The notes: a model not told the origin generated them from the sequence alone. DNA of 64,000 nt from Mucilaginibacter rigui (GCF_014773275.1 NZ_JACWMW010000002.1:434001-498000); one strand, 5' to 3'. Numbered from the stretch's first letter, positions 28,876 to 38,919 are shown. Numbers and translations are program-made.

Positions 28876-30258
28876 TTATTCGGGGCGTTTGCCATCCTTC
28901 CACATCTGGCTGAATGATTTTGGTGATACTTCCGGCATTTCTTTATACTGGCCCCATGATTTTTTGAAGAATATTTTCATCAAAAAGTTTTTAGTTTTAC
29001 CACTAAAAAAGTCGGTAAGGCTGCGTTTAAGCATTCCTTTTTTCCAGCCGGCCCAGCCCCATTTTTCTTTGGTGGCAACAAGTCCCTCATTAACAGCGTC
29101 GCGGCGGTTAAGCAGCAGCATTTTGTGGATCTCTATTTTTACGGGGCAAACTTCGGTGCATTTGCCGCAAAGGCTTGATGCATAACTGAGGTGCTTAAAC
29201 TCTTCCATCCCGCGCATGTGCGGCGCTATAACCGAACCTATAGGCCCGCCGTAAGTAGTATCATATGTATGGCCGCCCACGTTTTGAAACACCGGGCAAA
29301 CATTAAGGCAGGCACCGCAACGGATGCAGTACAGGCCCTGGCGTTGTTCTTTTTGTGCCAGCAGGTTAGTGCGGCCGTTATCAAGCAATACCACGTACAT
29401 TTCATCCGGACCGTCCGTTTCATTAGTTTGCCGTGGGCCGCTTAATATGGTGTTGTAAACCGTTAAGTTTTGGCCCGTACCATGTGTGGCCAGCATTGGC
29501 CAAAAAGTATCCAGATCTGTTATTGACGGGATCATTTTTTCGATACCCACCACGGCGATATGTATTTTAGGGAAACTTGTTGTTAAACGCGCGTTACCCT
29601 CATTTTCGGTAATGCCTATGCTGCCGGTATCAGCTATCAGGAAGTTTGCCCCGCTAATACCTACATCAGCCTGCAGGTATTTTTCGCGCAGCAATTCGCG
29701 TGCTTTTTGGGTAAGCTGCTCGGCGGTACTATCCAGTGGGCTACCAAACTTTTCGTTAAACAGTTTCGCAATATCTTGTATGGAGAGGTGCATAGCAGGT
29801 GTTACCATATGATACGGCTCCTGCCCCAGCAGCTGTACAATATATTCACCAAGGTCGCTCTCTAATGATTCAACGCCGTGTTTCTCCAGGAAAGCATTTA
29901 AATGGATCTCCTCGGTTGCCATCGATTTTGATTTGATGACCTTTTTTGCCCCGGATTTTTGGATAATATTCAGGATCTCGCGGTTAGCCTCTTCAGCATC
30001 GTTTGCCCAGATAACCTTACCGCCCCGTCTTTGAAAGTTCGATTCAAACTCGGGCAAAAACTTGTCCAGGTTTTCCATCACCTTCCATTTAATGGTATGG
30101 CCTTTCTTTTTGGTGTTCTCAACATTGATCATGCGCGAGATCCCCCTGTCAAAAGCAGTATCGTACTTGCCAATACTGTTGTTGATAATCCTGCGATGAT
30201 CTATCTCGAACGCCTTTTGCTCTGAGGCTACCAAAAATTCTTCAGCGGTATTTCCCAT
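28876..30258 (-). CDS. lutB: LutB/LldF-type L-lactate oxidation iron-sulfur protein
   Basis: A 460-residue protein. The N-terminal LUD-type domain carries KSKSMATEEIHLNAFLE and ADTGSIGITENEGNARLTTSFP. The C-terminal part has two ferredoxin-like clusters, CIRCGACLNVCPVF and CGKCTEVCPVKI. LutA and LutC would complete a lactate oxidase, but neither is in this window. It is followed at 11 bases by a DHFR-like gene. Family assignment is secure; the lactate role is by homology. Confidence 0.92.
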   Translation of the reverse strand: MGNTAEEFLVASEQKAFEIDHRRIINNSIGKYDTAFDRGISRMINVENTKKKGHTIKWKVMENLDKFLPEFESNFQRRGGKVIWANDAEEANREILNIIQKSGAKKVIKSKSMATEEIHLNAFLEKHGVESLESDLGEYIVQLLGQEPYHMVTPAMHLSIQDIAKLFNEKFGSPLDSTAEQLTQKARELLREKYLQADVGISGANFLIADTGSIGITENEGNARLTTSFPKIHIAVVGIEKMIPSITDLDTFWPMLATHGTGQNLTVYNTILSGPRQTNETDGPDEMYVVLLDNGRTNLLAQKEQRQGLYCIRCGACLNVCPVFQNVGGHTYDTTYGGPIGSVIAPHMRGMEEFKHLSYASSLCGKCTEVCPVKIEIHKMLLLNRRDAVNEGLVATKEKWGWAGWKKGMLKRSLTDFFSGKTKNFLMKIFFKKSWGQYKEMPEVSPKSFSQMWKDGKRPE

Positions 30259-30352
30259 TTATGCGAAATTAAACAAACCTGTTAAAAGTTTTTGTAATGT
30301 GTTAAAAATACAGCTATTAATATTTAAAACTACACCGGGATGTTTGGTATAA

Positions 30353-30386
30353 ACAACAAAAGCGGCTTAATGGCCGCTTTTGTTGT
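30353..30386 (-). terminator. Terminator after the M28 peptidase gene
   Basis: ACAACAAAAGCGGC (30353-30366) pairs fully with GCCGCTTTTGTTGT (30373-30386): a 14-bp stem with a 6-base loop, 15 bases past the stop of the minus-strand peptidase gene. Confidence 0.8.
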
Positions 30387-30400
30387 GAAATGTTTTATAA

Positions 30401-31969
30401 TTATTTTGTTGGAGCTGGTGATTTAGCATCAACTACAGGGCGGGTATCGCGGTTAGCTAATTCCCATCCGGTATAAAATGCCAGTTGCGCACGTTTTACC
30501 AATAACGGGAAGTTGATTTTGCTTACTTCGTCGCCAAGGCCGTGGTAATCGGCATGTACACCGTTAAAGTAAAATATAATAGGCACGCCGTAACGGGCAA
30601 AGTTGTAATGATCTGAACGGTAGTAGAACTGGTTAGGATCGTTAGGGTCATCATACTTGTAATCCAATTTCATTTTGGTGTAAGTTGCGTTTGCAGCTTC
30701 GCCAATTTTATGCAGATCGGTACTTAGCATAGCCGAACCGATTGAATATACATAGTTACCAGAATCGGGCTTGCCAATGTACTCTTCACCAACACGGCCA
30801 ATCATGTCGATGTTTAGATCGGCAATGGTATTAGCCAATGGATATACAGGATGATCTGTGTACCATTCTGAACCTAACAAACCTTTCTCTTCGCCTACGT
30901 TACCCAGGAATAATATGCTACGGCGCGGGCCTTTGCCATCTTTTTGTGCTTTAGAAAAAGCACGGGCAATTTCAAGGATGCCTGTTGTACCAGAACCATC
31001 ATCATCGGCACCGTTGTTTACTTTATCTTTAGCAGTAGCATCGGGGTTTAAGCCAATATGGTCGTAATGCGCAGAGAACACCAATACCTCACTTTTAAGC
31101 TTAGGGTCGTTGCCGGGCATAAAGCCTAATACATCAACTGCTTTAACGTCTTTTTTCTCGGTTACAAAAGCAATATTAACTGTTGATTTAACAACCTGTG
31201 TTTGCTTGCCTGTAGCAGTCGCTGTTCTTAATTCTTCGTAGGTTTTACCTGTAGCTTTTAGTAACGCATCAGCCACGGCAGGTGTAATATTAAATAATGG
31301 GGCCGCTGTATTTGCTTTCTCTTCTTTTTTAAGTCCTAATCTGCCGCCTGCCTGGCTTTTGCCAAAACGTTTAAGTATAGCAGTAAGCTCGCTGTTGGCA
31401 CCCATTATAATTGCCGGATTTTTAGCACGGATAGCTTTTAAAATTGCCTGGCGCTGTGGAGTTGCACGGTAGCTGGTGTTTGTTTTTTTACCTTCTTCGG
31501 GTTTGTCTTCGTTAATTAACAAAACAATTTTGCCGGTAAGGTCTACACCTTCCAGTTCGGCTTCGGTACCGTAACCAACGTAAACAATATCATTAGCGGT
31601 TACATTTTTATCAGGGAAAGTGCCCGGCATAAAAAAGTCCTGCCAGTTTCCAAAAGATTGACCGTTTACAGTAAAAGCGGTGAACTTAAGTTGGTTTTCG
31701 GTTAAAGGAACATCTAAAAAGTATGAGCCGTTTACAGGTGCCTGCAGGCCTAATCTTTTAAATTCGGCTGCAATGTAGTTGGCAGCCTTTTCTGCACCCG
31801 GTTTACCGGTTTCGCGGCCTTCAAACTCGTCAGATGCAAGGATGCTCAGGTGTTTTTTAGCATCGGTTGTGTTAATAATGTTACCGTACTTAAGTGCGGT
31901 TGGGTTTTGCTGGGCACAGGCGGTTGCCGAAAAGGCAATCCCGGTGATCCAAAGTGATAGTTTCTTCAT
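30401..31969 (-). CDS. M28-family zinc aminopeptidase, exported
   Basis: A 522-residue protein with a lipoprotein-like signal (MKKLSLWITGIAFSATAC, Cys18). A PA-like insert (about 95-275) interrupts the N-terminal part. The zinc site of M28 peptidases is intact: SAHYDHIG (His), GADDDGSGTTG (bridging Asp), NVGEEKGLLGS (Glu pair), LNIDMIGR (Asp) and GVHADYHGLGDE (His). It probably removes N-terminal residues from peptides in the periplasm or at the cell surface. It stands alone, with a terminator behind it. Confidence 0.93.
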   Translation of the reverse strand: MKKLSLWITGIAFSATACAQQNPTALKYGNIINTTDAKKHLSILASDEFEGRETGKPGAEKAANYIAAEFKRLGLQAPVNGSYFLDVPLTENQLKFTAFTVNGQSFGNWQDFFMPGTFPDKNVTANDIVYVGYGTEAELEGVDLTGKIVLLINEDKPEEGKKTNTSYRATPQRQAILKAIRAKNPAIIMGANSELTAILKRFGKSQAGGRLGLKKEEKANTAAPLFNITPAVADALLKATGKTYEELRTATATGKQTQVVKSTVNIAFVTEKKDVKAVDVLGFMPGNDPKLKSEVLVFSAHYDHIGLNPDATAKDKVNNGADDDGSGTTGILEIARAFSKAQKDGKGPRRSILFLGNVGEEKGLLGSEWYTDHPVYPLANTIADLNIDMIGRVGEEYIGKPDSGNYVYSIGSAMLSTDLHKIGEAANATYTKMKLDYKYDDPNDPNQFYYRSDHYNFARYGVPIIFYFNGVHADYHGLGDEVSKINFPLLVKRAQLAFYTGWELANRDTRPVVDAKSPAPTK

Positions 31970-31998
31970 TTGATTTTAATAATGGGTCAGTTTATTAT

Positions 31999-32439
31999 TT
32001 AGCAGCCAATTTTATTAACGCGGTTGGCATGGCGTCCGCCTTCAAATTCTTCGGTCAGGAATATCTCTATTATCTTTTTGGTATCCTCTAATGATACATG
32101 GCGCGCAGGGATGCAAAGCACATTGGCGTTGTTGTGTGTACGTGCCGGGATGGTAACATCGGGTTTCCAGCACAGTGCCGCGCGGATGCCCTGGTGTTTG
32201 TTGGCTGTCATGGCTACACCGTTGGCGCTGCCGCAAAGCAAAAAGCCAAAATCGGCCTCGCCGTTTTCAACAGCGTTGGCAACCAGGTGGGCAAAATCGG
32301 GGTAATCGGCAGATTCTGAAGAGTAGGTACCGTGGTCGGTAAATATAATATCATCGCCAAACATGCCTAAAATGGCTTGCTTATAATCAAACCCGGCATG
32401 GTCTGCGCCTATGGCTATCTTTAACCCTTTTTTCATCAA
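31999..32439 (-). CDS. rpiB: Ribose 5-phosphate isomerase B
   Basis: A 146-residue protein with IAIGADHAGFDYK at the N-terminus and LLCGSANGVAMTANKHQGIRAALCW carrying the active-site cysteine, then THNNANVLCIPARHVS. It interconverts ribose 5-phosphate and ribulose 5-phosphate in the pentose phosphate pathway. It lies 29 bases upstream of the peptidase gene on the same strand; a hairpin separates it from tatC. Confidence 0.95.
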   Translation of the reverse strand: MMKKGLKIAIGADHAGFDYKQAILGMFGDDIIFTDHGTYSSESADYPDFAHLVANAVENGEADFGFLLCGSANGVAMTANKHQGIRAALCWKPDVTIPARTHNNANVLCIPARHVSLEDTKKIIEIFLTEEFEGGRHANRVNKIGC

Positions 32440-32537
32440 CTCAAATTTATGATTTTATTGCGTTGCCGAAGGTAAAGATTTTGTTGGAATTGAAGAGGAT
32501 AGTGTAATGGATTTAGAAGTGCAAATATCCAATAATA

Positions 32538-32597
32538 AATATTGAATGCCCAACATAGAGGTTATACTTCCTCATTTGATGTTGGGCATTCAGTATT
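32538..32597. terminator. Long hairpin between tatC and rpiB
   Basis: A 19-base arm at 32538-32556 pairs with 32579-32597 at 18 of 19 positions (core GAATGCCCAACAT). A second small pairing GAGG/CCTC lies in the loop. It follows the tatC stop by 18 bases on the minus strand. It lacks a strong T run, so it may act as a processing or attenuation hairpin rather than a classical terminator. Confidence 0.55.
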
Positions 32598-32614
32598 CGA
32601 AATTGTTCTTATAA

Positions 32615-33472
32615 TTATAGCGCTGCTTCTCTTGCTTTTTTGCGTTTTTCAACCACTGCGGCAACCAGTATGCCCACTTCATATAAAATGAATAACGGTA
32701 TGCTTACCACTGTCATGGTCATCATATCGGGTGTTGGGGTAACTACAGCCGCTATGATCAGTATCACAACCACGGCGTAACGCCTGGTCTCGCGCATAAA
32801 CTTAACGGTAAGGATGCCTAATGACGACAACACATATACCAGTATGGGTAATTCAAATACTATACCGGTTGCCAGCGTTAATGTGGCTACCGATGACAGG
32901 TAAGAATCAATAGAGAACATGTTTTGTATTGATGAACTAACGGTATAGCCGGCCAGGAAGTTTATCGACTCGGGCGTAATAACATAATAACCGAATAGCA
33001 CTCCAATTATAAACAGAAAAGTAGAGTAAACTACAAACCCAGATGCTGCCTTACGTTCTTTTTCGTGCAATGCGGGCCTTATAAAGCGCCATAATTCCCA
33101 AAGCAGGTAAGGGAAACCAAGGGTTATACCTATAAGAAGGGCGGAGTTGATCTGCAGGGTAAACTGCCCGGCCATTTCGGTATTAAGCAGGCTGATATTG
33201 ATCTTATTGATACAAAAGCCATCGCGGTGCAGATAATCACCAAGCTTACACAACATCCTATAGGTCCAAAAGCTCGGCTTACTTGGGCCCATGATTATGG
33301 TATCAAATATAAAATCGTAAAAGTAAAAAGCACCGCCGGTAAAAATAACAATAGCAATGGCCGCGCGTACCAGGTGCCATCGTAAGGCTTCCAGGTGATC
33401 AAAAAACGACATCTCGGCCTCCATTGTCTGGCCTTTCTCTTTTATTGCTTTTATTATTTTGTTTTCGCTCAT
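32615..33472 (-). CDS. tatC: Twin-arginine translocase subunit TatC
   Basis: A 285-residue membrane protein with six hydrophobic segments. Signature sequences are FFDHLEALRWHLVRA near the N-terminus and LLWELWRFIRPALHEKERK. The first periplasmic loop is longer than in E. coli TatC (about residues 60-105, with NKINISLLNTEMAG), which is common in Bacteroidota. It is the Tat receptor for folded proteins. No tatA gene is adjacent. It is 71 bases downstream of accC. Confidence 0.95.
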   Translation of the reverse strand: MSENKIIKAIKEKGQTMEAEMSFFDHLEALRWHLVRAAIAIVIFTGGAFYFYDFIFDTIIMGPSKPSFWTYRMLCKLGDYLHRDGFCINKINISLLNTEMAGQFTLQINSALLIGITLGFPYLLWELWRFIRPALHEKERKAASGFVVYSTFLFIIGVLFGYYVITPESINFLAGYTVSSSIQNMFSIDSYLSSVATLTLATGIVFELPILVYVLSSLGILTVKFMRETRRYAVVVILIIAAVVTPTPDMMTMTVVSIPLFILYEVGILVAAVVEKRKKAREAAL

Positions 33473-33543
33473 TACCTGTTTTCCGCAGTATTAACGCCGG
33501 AATGCTATTTACGTTGTATTAACCCGTGAAGATTTATTAAATA

Positions 33544-34878
33544 TTAATATTCGAACGTTTCCATAAACTTGGTAGTGAAGTTACCCGCACGGAAGTTTGG
33601 GTCTTGCAGTAGTTTTAAATGGAATGGAATAGTTGTTTTAACCCCTTCAATAACAAACTCGCTTAAAGCACGCTCCATGGTTGCCAAAGCCTCATCGCGG
33701 GTTTGGGCCATACAGATAACTTTGGCTATCATCGAGTCGTAATTTGGCGGGATAATATAGCCACTGTACACGTGTGTATCTACACGTACGCCATGGCCGC
33801 CCGGCGAATGGAAGTTTGTTATTTTACCCGGTGATGGGCGGAAATTGTTTGCAGGGTCTTCGGCGTTAATGCGGCACTCAATGGCGTGCATGGTTGGCTC
33901 GTAGTTTTTGCCCGATATAGGGATACCTGCTGCAACTTTTATTTGTTCTTTTATTAAATCGAAGTTGATCACCTCTTCGGTAACCGGGTGTTCTACCTGT
34001 ATACGGGTGTTCATTTCCATAAAGTAGAAGTTGCGGTTCTTATCAACTAAAAACTCTACCGTACCGGCACCTTCGTATTTTACCGCTTTAGCGCCTTTAA
34101 TGGCAGCCTCGCCCATTTTTTTACGCAGCTTTTCTGTCATAAAAGGAGATGGAGCTTCTTCTACCAGTTTCTGGTGGCGGCGCTGGATAGAGCAGTCGCG
34201 TTCAGATAAATGGCAAACTTTGCCGTACTGGTCGCCTACTACCTGTATTTCGATGTGGCGTGGGTCTTCAACATATTTTTCAAGGTACAGGCCGTCGTTA
34301 CCAAAGGCTGCGCCAGATTCGGCACGGGCACTATCCCAGGCATTTTCAAATTCAGCATCTTTCCAAACAATACGCATACCACGGCCACCACCACCGGCGG
34401 TTGCTTTTAGTATTATAGGGTAACCTATTTTGTTGGCAATAGATATGCCTTGTTTAACATCAGTTAACAATCCCTCAGAACCAGGAACGATAGGAACGCC
34501 GGCTTTTTTCATGGTTTCTTTAGCCGAAGCTTTATCGCCCATTCTGTTGATCTGATCGGCCGTGGCACCAATAAATTTGATACCATACTCGGCACAAATA
34601 GCTGAGAATTTTGCGTTCTCAGATAAAAAACCGTATCCGGGGTGTATCGCGTCAGCATTTGTTAATTCGGCTGCTGAGATGATGTTGGGAATATTTAAGT
34701 ATGAATCGCGGCTTGGAGGAGGGCCAATACAAACAGCTTCATCTGCAAAACGCACATGCAGGCTATCACGATCGGCGGTTGAGTATACAGCTACGGTTTT
34801 AATGCCCATTTCTTTACATGTGCGAATAATTCGCAGGGCAATTTCACCTCGGTTAGCTATTAATATTTTTTTAAACAT
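33544..34878 (-). CDS. accC: Acetyl-CoA carboxylase, biotin carboxylase subunit
   Basis: About 444 residues from the ATG at 34878, chosen because [19 protein letters not shown] is the universal start; an in-frame 11-codon extension falls in repeat sequence. ATP-grasp features include [42 protein letters not shown] and [18 protein letters not shown]. It carboxylates biotin on AccB, the first step of malonyl-CoA synthesis. Last gene of the yceD-rpmF-plsX-fabH-accB-accC series. Confidence 0.97.
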   Translation of the reverse strand: MFKKILIANRGEIALRIIRTCKEMGIKTVAVYSTADRDSLHVRFADEAVCIGPPPSRDSYLNIPNIISAAELTNADAIHPGYGFLSENAKFSAICAEYGIKFIGATADQINRMGDKASAKETMKKAGVPIVPGSEGLLTDVKQGISIANKIGYPIILKATAGGGGRGMRIVWKDAEFENAWDSARAESGAAFGNDGLYLEKYVEDPRHIEIQVVGDQYGKVCHLSERDCSIQRRHQKLVEEAPSPFMTEKLRKKMGEAAIKGAKAVKYEGAGTVEFLVDKNRNFYFMEMNTRIQVEHPVTEEVINFDLIKEQIKVAAGIPISGKNYEPTMHAIECRINAEDPANNFRPSPGKITNFHSPGGHGVRVDTHVYSGYIIPPNYDSMIAKVICMAQTRDEALATMERALSEFVIEGVKTTIPFHLKLLQDPNFRAGNFTTKFMETFEY

Positions 34879-34889
34879 GGCTTTCGAAT

Positions 34890-34960
34890 GTGTAGATATG
34901 CAGATGTGCAAATATGCAGATTAATGCGCAGCTCATCTGCACATCCGCAATTTGCACATC
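34890..34960. repeat. Word-repeat inverted repeat between accB and accC
   Basis: The left arm (34890-34921) is built of reiterated GATATGCAGATGTGCAAAT-like words; the right arm (34934-34960) is built of their complement, CATCTGCACATCC and TTTGCACATC. Similar words recur in the next spacer upstream (35482-35607). Confidence 0.7.
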
Positions 34961-34967
34961 AACGAAT

Positions 34968-35444
34968 TTACTTAGGTTCTACTAAAAATAAAGGCTGGTC
35001 GTATTCAACCGGCGAAGCATTGTCTACAAGTACTTTTACGATACGGCCTGATACTTCAGATTCGATCTCGTTGAAAAGTTTCATAGCTTCAATAATGCAC
35101 AATACGCTGCCTGTGCTTATTTCATCGCCTACGTTTACAAATAATGGTTTATCGGGCGATGATGAACGGTAGAACGTACCTATCATCGGCGATTTGATGG
35201 TGATCAGGTTTGAAGTATCTGCAACAGCCACAGCTTCGGCAGCAGGTGCTGCAGATGGCAAGCTTACAGGCTGCGGCGCAGGGGCTGCAGCAAGCGGTTG
35301 CTGTACCGGTATAGAAGCGTTTACATACGTTGGTGCTTCGTTGGTTTTTATAGTGATCTTAAAATTCTCTTGCTCGATCGATACTTCGTTTACGCCCGAT
35401 TTTGACACAAAGCGTATAAGATCCTGAATCTGTTTAATATCCAT
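34968..35444 (-). CDS. accB: Acetyl-CoA carboxylase biotin carboxyl carrier protein
   Basis: A 158-residue protein: an N-terminal helix-sheet segment (1-40), an Ala/Pro-rich linker (41-76) and a biotinyl domain from about 80, with EAMKLFNE carrying the biotinylated K122. It carries carboxybiotin from AccC to the carboxyltransferase. It is followed by accC after a 89-base spacer holding the word-repeat element. Confidence 0.97.
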   Translation of the reverse strand: MDIKQIQDLIRFVSKSGVNEVSIEQENFKITIKTNEAPTYVNASIPVQQPLAAAPAPQPVSLPSAAPAAEAVAVADTSNLITIKSPMIGTFYRSSSPDKPLFVNVGDEISTGSVLCIIEAMKLFNEIESEVSGRIVKVLVDNASPVEYDQPLFLVEPK

Positions 35445-35481
35445 AATAAGCGATAATTGGTTTGGATAAAAGTAGTTTATA

Positions 35482-35607
35482 AATATGCAAATGTGCGGAT
35501 ATGCAAATGTGCAAATGATTTTTAATGAATTATTTATTTAACAAGTACAATTTTAAGATGTTTTAATTTAAAATCTGCATATCTGCACATTTTAAATCTG
35601 CACATCA
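35482..35607. repeat. Word-repeat inverted repeat between fabH and accB
   Basis: The left arm (35482-35518) repeats AAATATGCAAATGTGC-like words; the right arm (35572-35607) repeats the complement (ATCTGCATATCTGCACAT, then AAATCTGCACATCAG). About 50 bases of AT-rich sequence separate the arms. It uses the same word set as 34890-34960, on the other side of accB. Confidence 0.7.
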
Positions 35608-35609
35608 GT

Positions 35610-36599
35610 TTAGTAGGCCCATTTTAAATAAATAGAGCCCCAGGTAAACCCGCCGCCAAAGGCAGCTAAAATAAGGTTGTCACCCTTTTTAAATTTATCT
35701 TCCCACTCCCATAGGCACAATGGGATAGTACCGTTTGTGGTATTACCGTAACGCTCAATGTTTACAATAACCCTATCAGGGGTTATACCGGTGCGGTTAG
35801 CTGTAGCATCAATAATACGTTTGTTGGCCTGGTGTGGTACCAGCCATGCAATATCATCGGCAACTAAATGATTGCGTTCCATTACTTCGGCGGCAACTTC
35901 GGCCATGTTGGTTACAGCAAATTTAAATACTGCCTGGCCTTCCTGGTATGCATAGTGCTCTTTATTAGCAACGGTTTCGTGCGTGGCCGGACTAACCGAA
36001 CCACCCGATTTTTGAAATAAAAGCTGTGAGCCCGCGCCATCGCTTTTCAGCACCGAATCTATAATGCCGTAGCCTTCTGTGTTAGGCTCAAGCAGGGCAC
36101 AGCCGCATCCATCGCCAAAAATGATACAGGTAGCACGGTCTTCGTAGTTGATGATTGACGACATTTTATCGCCCCCTACTACTAATACTTTGGTGTGTTT
36201 ACCACTCTCAATAAACTGCGCACCGGTAGCCAGGCCAAATATAAAGCCGGAACATGCTGCCTGAAGATCATAACCCCAGGCATTTTTAGCGCCAATTTTG
36301 TGTGCAAGAATATTTGCCGTTGCGGGGAAAGGTAAATCAGGGGTGGTGGTGCAAAATATGATCAGGTCTATCTCTTCGGCAGTTATACCACGCTTTTTCA
36401 GCAAACCCTCAACAGCCGGTACGGCCATATCTGATGTGCCAAGCCCTTCGCCTTTTAATATCCTACGCTCTTTAATGCCGGTACGACTCGTTATCCACTC
36501 ATCGTTGGTTTCCACCATTGTTTCCAGCTCCTGGTTGGTTAATACGTACTCGGGCACGTAACCATTTACAGCGGTAATAGCAGCAGTAATTTTGCTCAT
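35610..36599 (-). CDS. fabH: Beta-ketoacyl-ACP synthase III
   Basis: A 329-residue protein. The catalytic cysteine is C116 in QAACSGFIFGL; the His and Asn of the triad lie in VPHQANKRI and GNTTNGTIPL. The ending GGGFTWGSIYLKW is typical. It starts type II fatty acid synthesis by condensing acyl-CoA with malonyl-ACP. It lies 11 bases downstream of plsX. Confidence 0.97.
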   Translation of the reverse strand: MSKITAAITAVNGYVPEYVLTNQELETMVETNDEWITSRTGIKERRILKGEGLGTSDMAVPAVEGLLKKRGITAEEIDLIIFCTTTPDLPFPATANILAHKIGAKNAWGYDLQAACSGFIFGLATGAQFIESGKHTKVLVVGGDKMSSIINYEDRATCIIFGDGCGCALLEPNTEGYGIIDSVLKSDGAGSQLLFQKSGGSVSPATHETVANKEHYAYQEGQAVFKFAVTNMAEVAAEVMERNHLVADDIAWLVPHQANKRIIDATANRTGITPDRVIVNIERYGNTTNGTIPLCLWEWEDKFKKGDNLILAAFGGGFTWGSIYLKWAY

Positions 36600-36610
36600 T
36601 CTATATTTTT

Positions 36611-37549
36611 TTACTGAAAAGCCAGTTTAATTTTGTCTATAAGGTTGGTCTCGATCATGTTCCTTGACAATAGCACCATGTTTTTGATAGCCTCGGGACT
36701 TGAAATGCCATGGCCAACAACAACAGGCGCATTAACACCAAGTATAGGGCTTCCGCCGTATTGCTCGTAGTTAAAGCGGTCAAAAAATTCGTCTTTAAAT
36801 CTTTTCTTTTGGGTAATAACGTAAAAAGATTCGGCAAGTTTAAGGATAATGTTCCCTGTAAAACCATCGCATACAACAACATCGTTGTTATCAGCAAAAA
36901 GGTCGCGTCCTTCAACGTTACCTACAAAGTTAAACAGTTTGGTATCCTTCATTAAAGGGTAGGTGGCCTGTAAAAGCAGGTTGCCTTTCTCCTCTTCTTC
37001 GCCAATATTCATCAGCGCTATACGCGGGTTGGGTATCCCGTATATAGATTCGGCAAGCAGGCTGCCTAAAACACCAAACTGCAAAAGCACATCAGGCTTG
37101 CAGTCGGCATTGGCGCCTACATCCAAAATAATACCCAAACCGCCTTTAAGTTTGGGTACAATGGTTGTCATGGCCGGGCGTATTACACCGGGTACGGTTT
37201 TTACGCTGAACATGCTGCCCACCAGCATAGCCCCGGTATTCCCTGCCGAGGAAAATGCCTGTATAGCGTTTTCTTTCAGCATCTGGAAGCCAACGCTTAT
37301 ACTCGAGTTGGGTTTCTGAACAATAGCCTTAGTGGGGTGTTCGCCCATGCCAATAACTTCGGTTGTGTGTACAAACTCAAAGTTATCGGGGCTAAAATTA
37401 TTTTCCTGAAGTATGCTTAGTGCAATATGCTTGTCGCCAATGAGCACGAGTTTTTGCCCGGCAGATAAAACTTTACAAGCTTCAATTGCCCCTAAAACTG
37501 CTGCCTTGGGGGCGAAATCACCGCCCATAATATCTAAGCCAATCTTCAT
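36611..37549 (-). CDS. plsX: Phosphate acyltransferase PlsX
   Basis: A 312-residue protein with MKIGLDIMGGDFAPKAAVLGA at the start, the conserved EVIGMGEHPTKAI and SAGNTGAMLVG, and VCDGFTGNIILKL. It makes acyl-phosphate from acyl-ACP for phospholipid synthesis. It lies between rpmF (16 bases upstream) and fabH (11 bases downstream), the classical order. Confidence 0.97.
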   Translation of the reverse strand: MKIGLDIMGGDFAPKAAVLGAIEACKVLSAGQKLVLIGDKHIALSILQENNFSPDNFEFVHTTEVIGMGEHPTKAIVQKPNSSISVGFQMLKENAIQAFSSAGNTGAMLVGSMFSVKTVPGVIRPAMTTIVPKLKGGLGIILDVGANADCKPDVLLQFGVLGSLLAESIYGIPNPRIALMNIGEEEEKGNLLLQATYPLMKDTKLFNFVGNVEGRDLFADNNDVVVCDGFTGNIILKLAESFYVITQKKRFKDEFFDRFNYEQYGGSPILGVNAPVVVGHGISSPEAIKNMVLLSRNMIETNLIDKIKLAFQ

Positions 37550-37565
37550 TTTCAGAAAATTAAAC

Positions 37566-37757
37566 TTAAACTGCTACTGCTTTCTCAATAAGGATTTTTC
37601 CGTTGAAGTAAACGTTACCGTCAACAGTGTATGCTCTGTGTGGCAAGTGTACTGCACCAGTAGTTTGGCAAGTAGTTAAAGTAGGCGCTTCTGCTTTGTA
37701 GTGCGTTCTGCGTTTATCTCTTCTTGATTTTGAAATTTTCCGTTTTGGATGTGCCAT
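37566..37757 (-). CDS. rpmF: 50S ribosomal protein L32
   Basis: A 63-residue basic protein with [25 protein letters not shown], then [23 protein letters not shown]. The usual cysteine pairs of zinc-binding L32 are reduced to one Cys (CQTTG), that is, the zinc-free type. It lies 17 bases after the DUF177 gene and 16 before plsX. Confidence 0.96.
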   Translation of the reverse strand: MAHPKRKISKSRRDKRRTHYKAEAPTLTTCQTTGAVHLPHRAYTVDGNVYFNGKILIEKAVAV

Positions 37758-37774
37758 AACTTTTAGTTATTATA

Positions 37775-38296
37775 TTATTTTAATTTTTTAAGAGCTTCCC
37801 ATCTCGGGTCAACACTCTCGGTTTTTTCATCATTTGCCGCAAGCTTATTTAAGTTTGCCAGCATTTCCTCGTCACATTGTTTCCCGTCGCCCTCGTTACT
37901 GCAATTGGCAATAAACGGCAGCGCAACGTTCACATATTCATATATCAGCCTGGCAACATCAATCTCATGATCGTTTTTGCCAAGGGTAATTATCTCGTCA
38001 TCTTCGCTCATTTCCTCTTCTGTAAACCGGGCTATTTGCTGTTCGTGAATATCTATCGGTTGCAGATAATCAGATAAGCATCTATCACAAGTGGCATTTA
38101 CAGTGCCGGTAATGTCAAAGTTCAGGATAAGCATCGTTTCCTGTTTGTCCAGTTCAACCTTACAAATAAGATTGGCTTTTTTAACTAACGAGTATTCAAA
38201 CTCGGCAAAAAAAACATCGTTTATTTCGTATTCAAAATAATGCTTGCCCAGCTTAAGGCCGGTAAAAGGGATTGAATATGTTTTTAGCGATTTCAA
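37775..38296 (-). CDS. DUF177 / YceD-family protein
   Basis: About 173 residues from the TTG at 38296, chosen because LKSLKTYSIPFTGLKLGKHYFEYEI is where family members begin; an ATG at 38380 would add 28 unlikely residues. The family motif CDRCLSDYLQPI and the acidic segment EEEMSEDDEIITL are present. YceD-like proteins precede rpmF in many bacteria and are linked to 23S rRNA accumulation or processing in E. coli and chloroplasts. First gene of the lipid-precursor operon. Confidence 0.88.
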   Translation of the reverse strand: MKSLKTYSIPFTGLKLGKHYFEYEINDVFFAEFEYSLVKKANLICKVELDKQETMLILNFDITGTVNATCDRCLSDYLQPIDIHEQQIARFTEEEMSEDDEIITLGKNDHEIDVARLIYEYVNVALPFIANCSNEGDGKQCDEEMLANLNKLAANDEKTESVDPRWEALKKLK

Positions 38297-38511
38297 TGAG
38301 CAACAATTAGCCCGCAAATGTAGGTAAATTTCCGAAAACTGGAAAGTGTTTTTTTTAATTGGTTTTTGGGTTGTTAACAATGTCCGTTGAAGGGCTGTAA
38401 AAGCGGAAAGGCTAAGGGTAAAAGAAAGCGGCTGGCCTCTCCGTGTTTATGTAAGCATGCGTAATGCGTTGTGGGGAATGGTTCTTCCGCTCCATCATAC
38501 CACACGGTTAT

Positions 38512-38919
38512 TTATTGGTGGGTAACCTCACGTAAGGCTTCCACAATTTTTTTAGCAGTAGCGGCCAGTTCATCCTGCGTAGGGCTAAGTTTTGGCCTTG
38601 CAAAGTTCATATCATCAACCCTGTTCATAGGTATTAAATGAATATGAGCGTGAGGTACTTCTAAACCAATAACAGCTACGCCAACCTTCTTACATGTGAT
38701 AGCTTTTTTTATCCCCGTGGCTACAATTTTAGCAAATATCTGCAAACCCATGTACGTTTCATCTTCCAGGTCAAAAATATAATCAACCTCGGCTTTTGGG
38801 ATAACCAGCACATGCCCTTCGGCCAATGGGCTGATATCCAAAAAAGCTAAAAACTCATTTGTTTCGGCTACTATATGTGCCGGGATTTCGCCTGATATGA
38901 TCTTTGAAAAGATGCTCAT
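38512..38919 (-). CDS. HIT-family nucleotide-binding protein
   Basis: A 135-residue protein with the histidine triad HAHIHLIPM near residue 96 and the N-terminal SIFSKIISGEIPAHIVAE typical of the HINT branch. It probably hydrolyses AMP-lysine or similar phosphoramidates. It lies 88 bases downstream of greA on the same strand, with a word-repeat hairpin between. Confidence 0.93.
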   Translation of the reverse strand: MSIFSKIISGEIPAHIVAETNEFLAFLDISPLAEGHVLVIPKAEVDYIFDLEDETYMGLQIFAKIVATGIKKAITCKKVGVAVIGLEVPHAHIHLIPMNRVDDMNFARPKLSPTQDELAATAKKIVEALREVTHQ

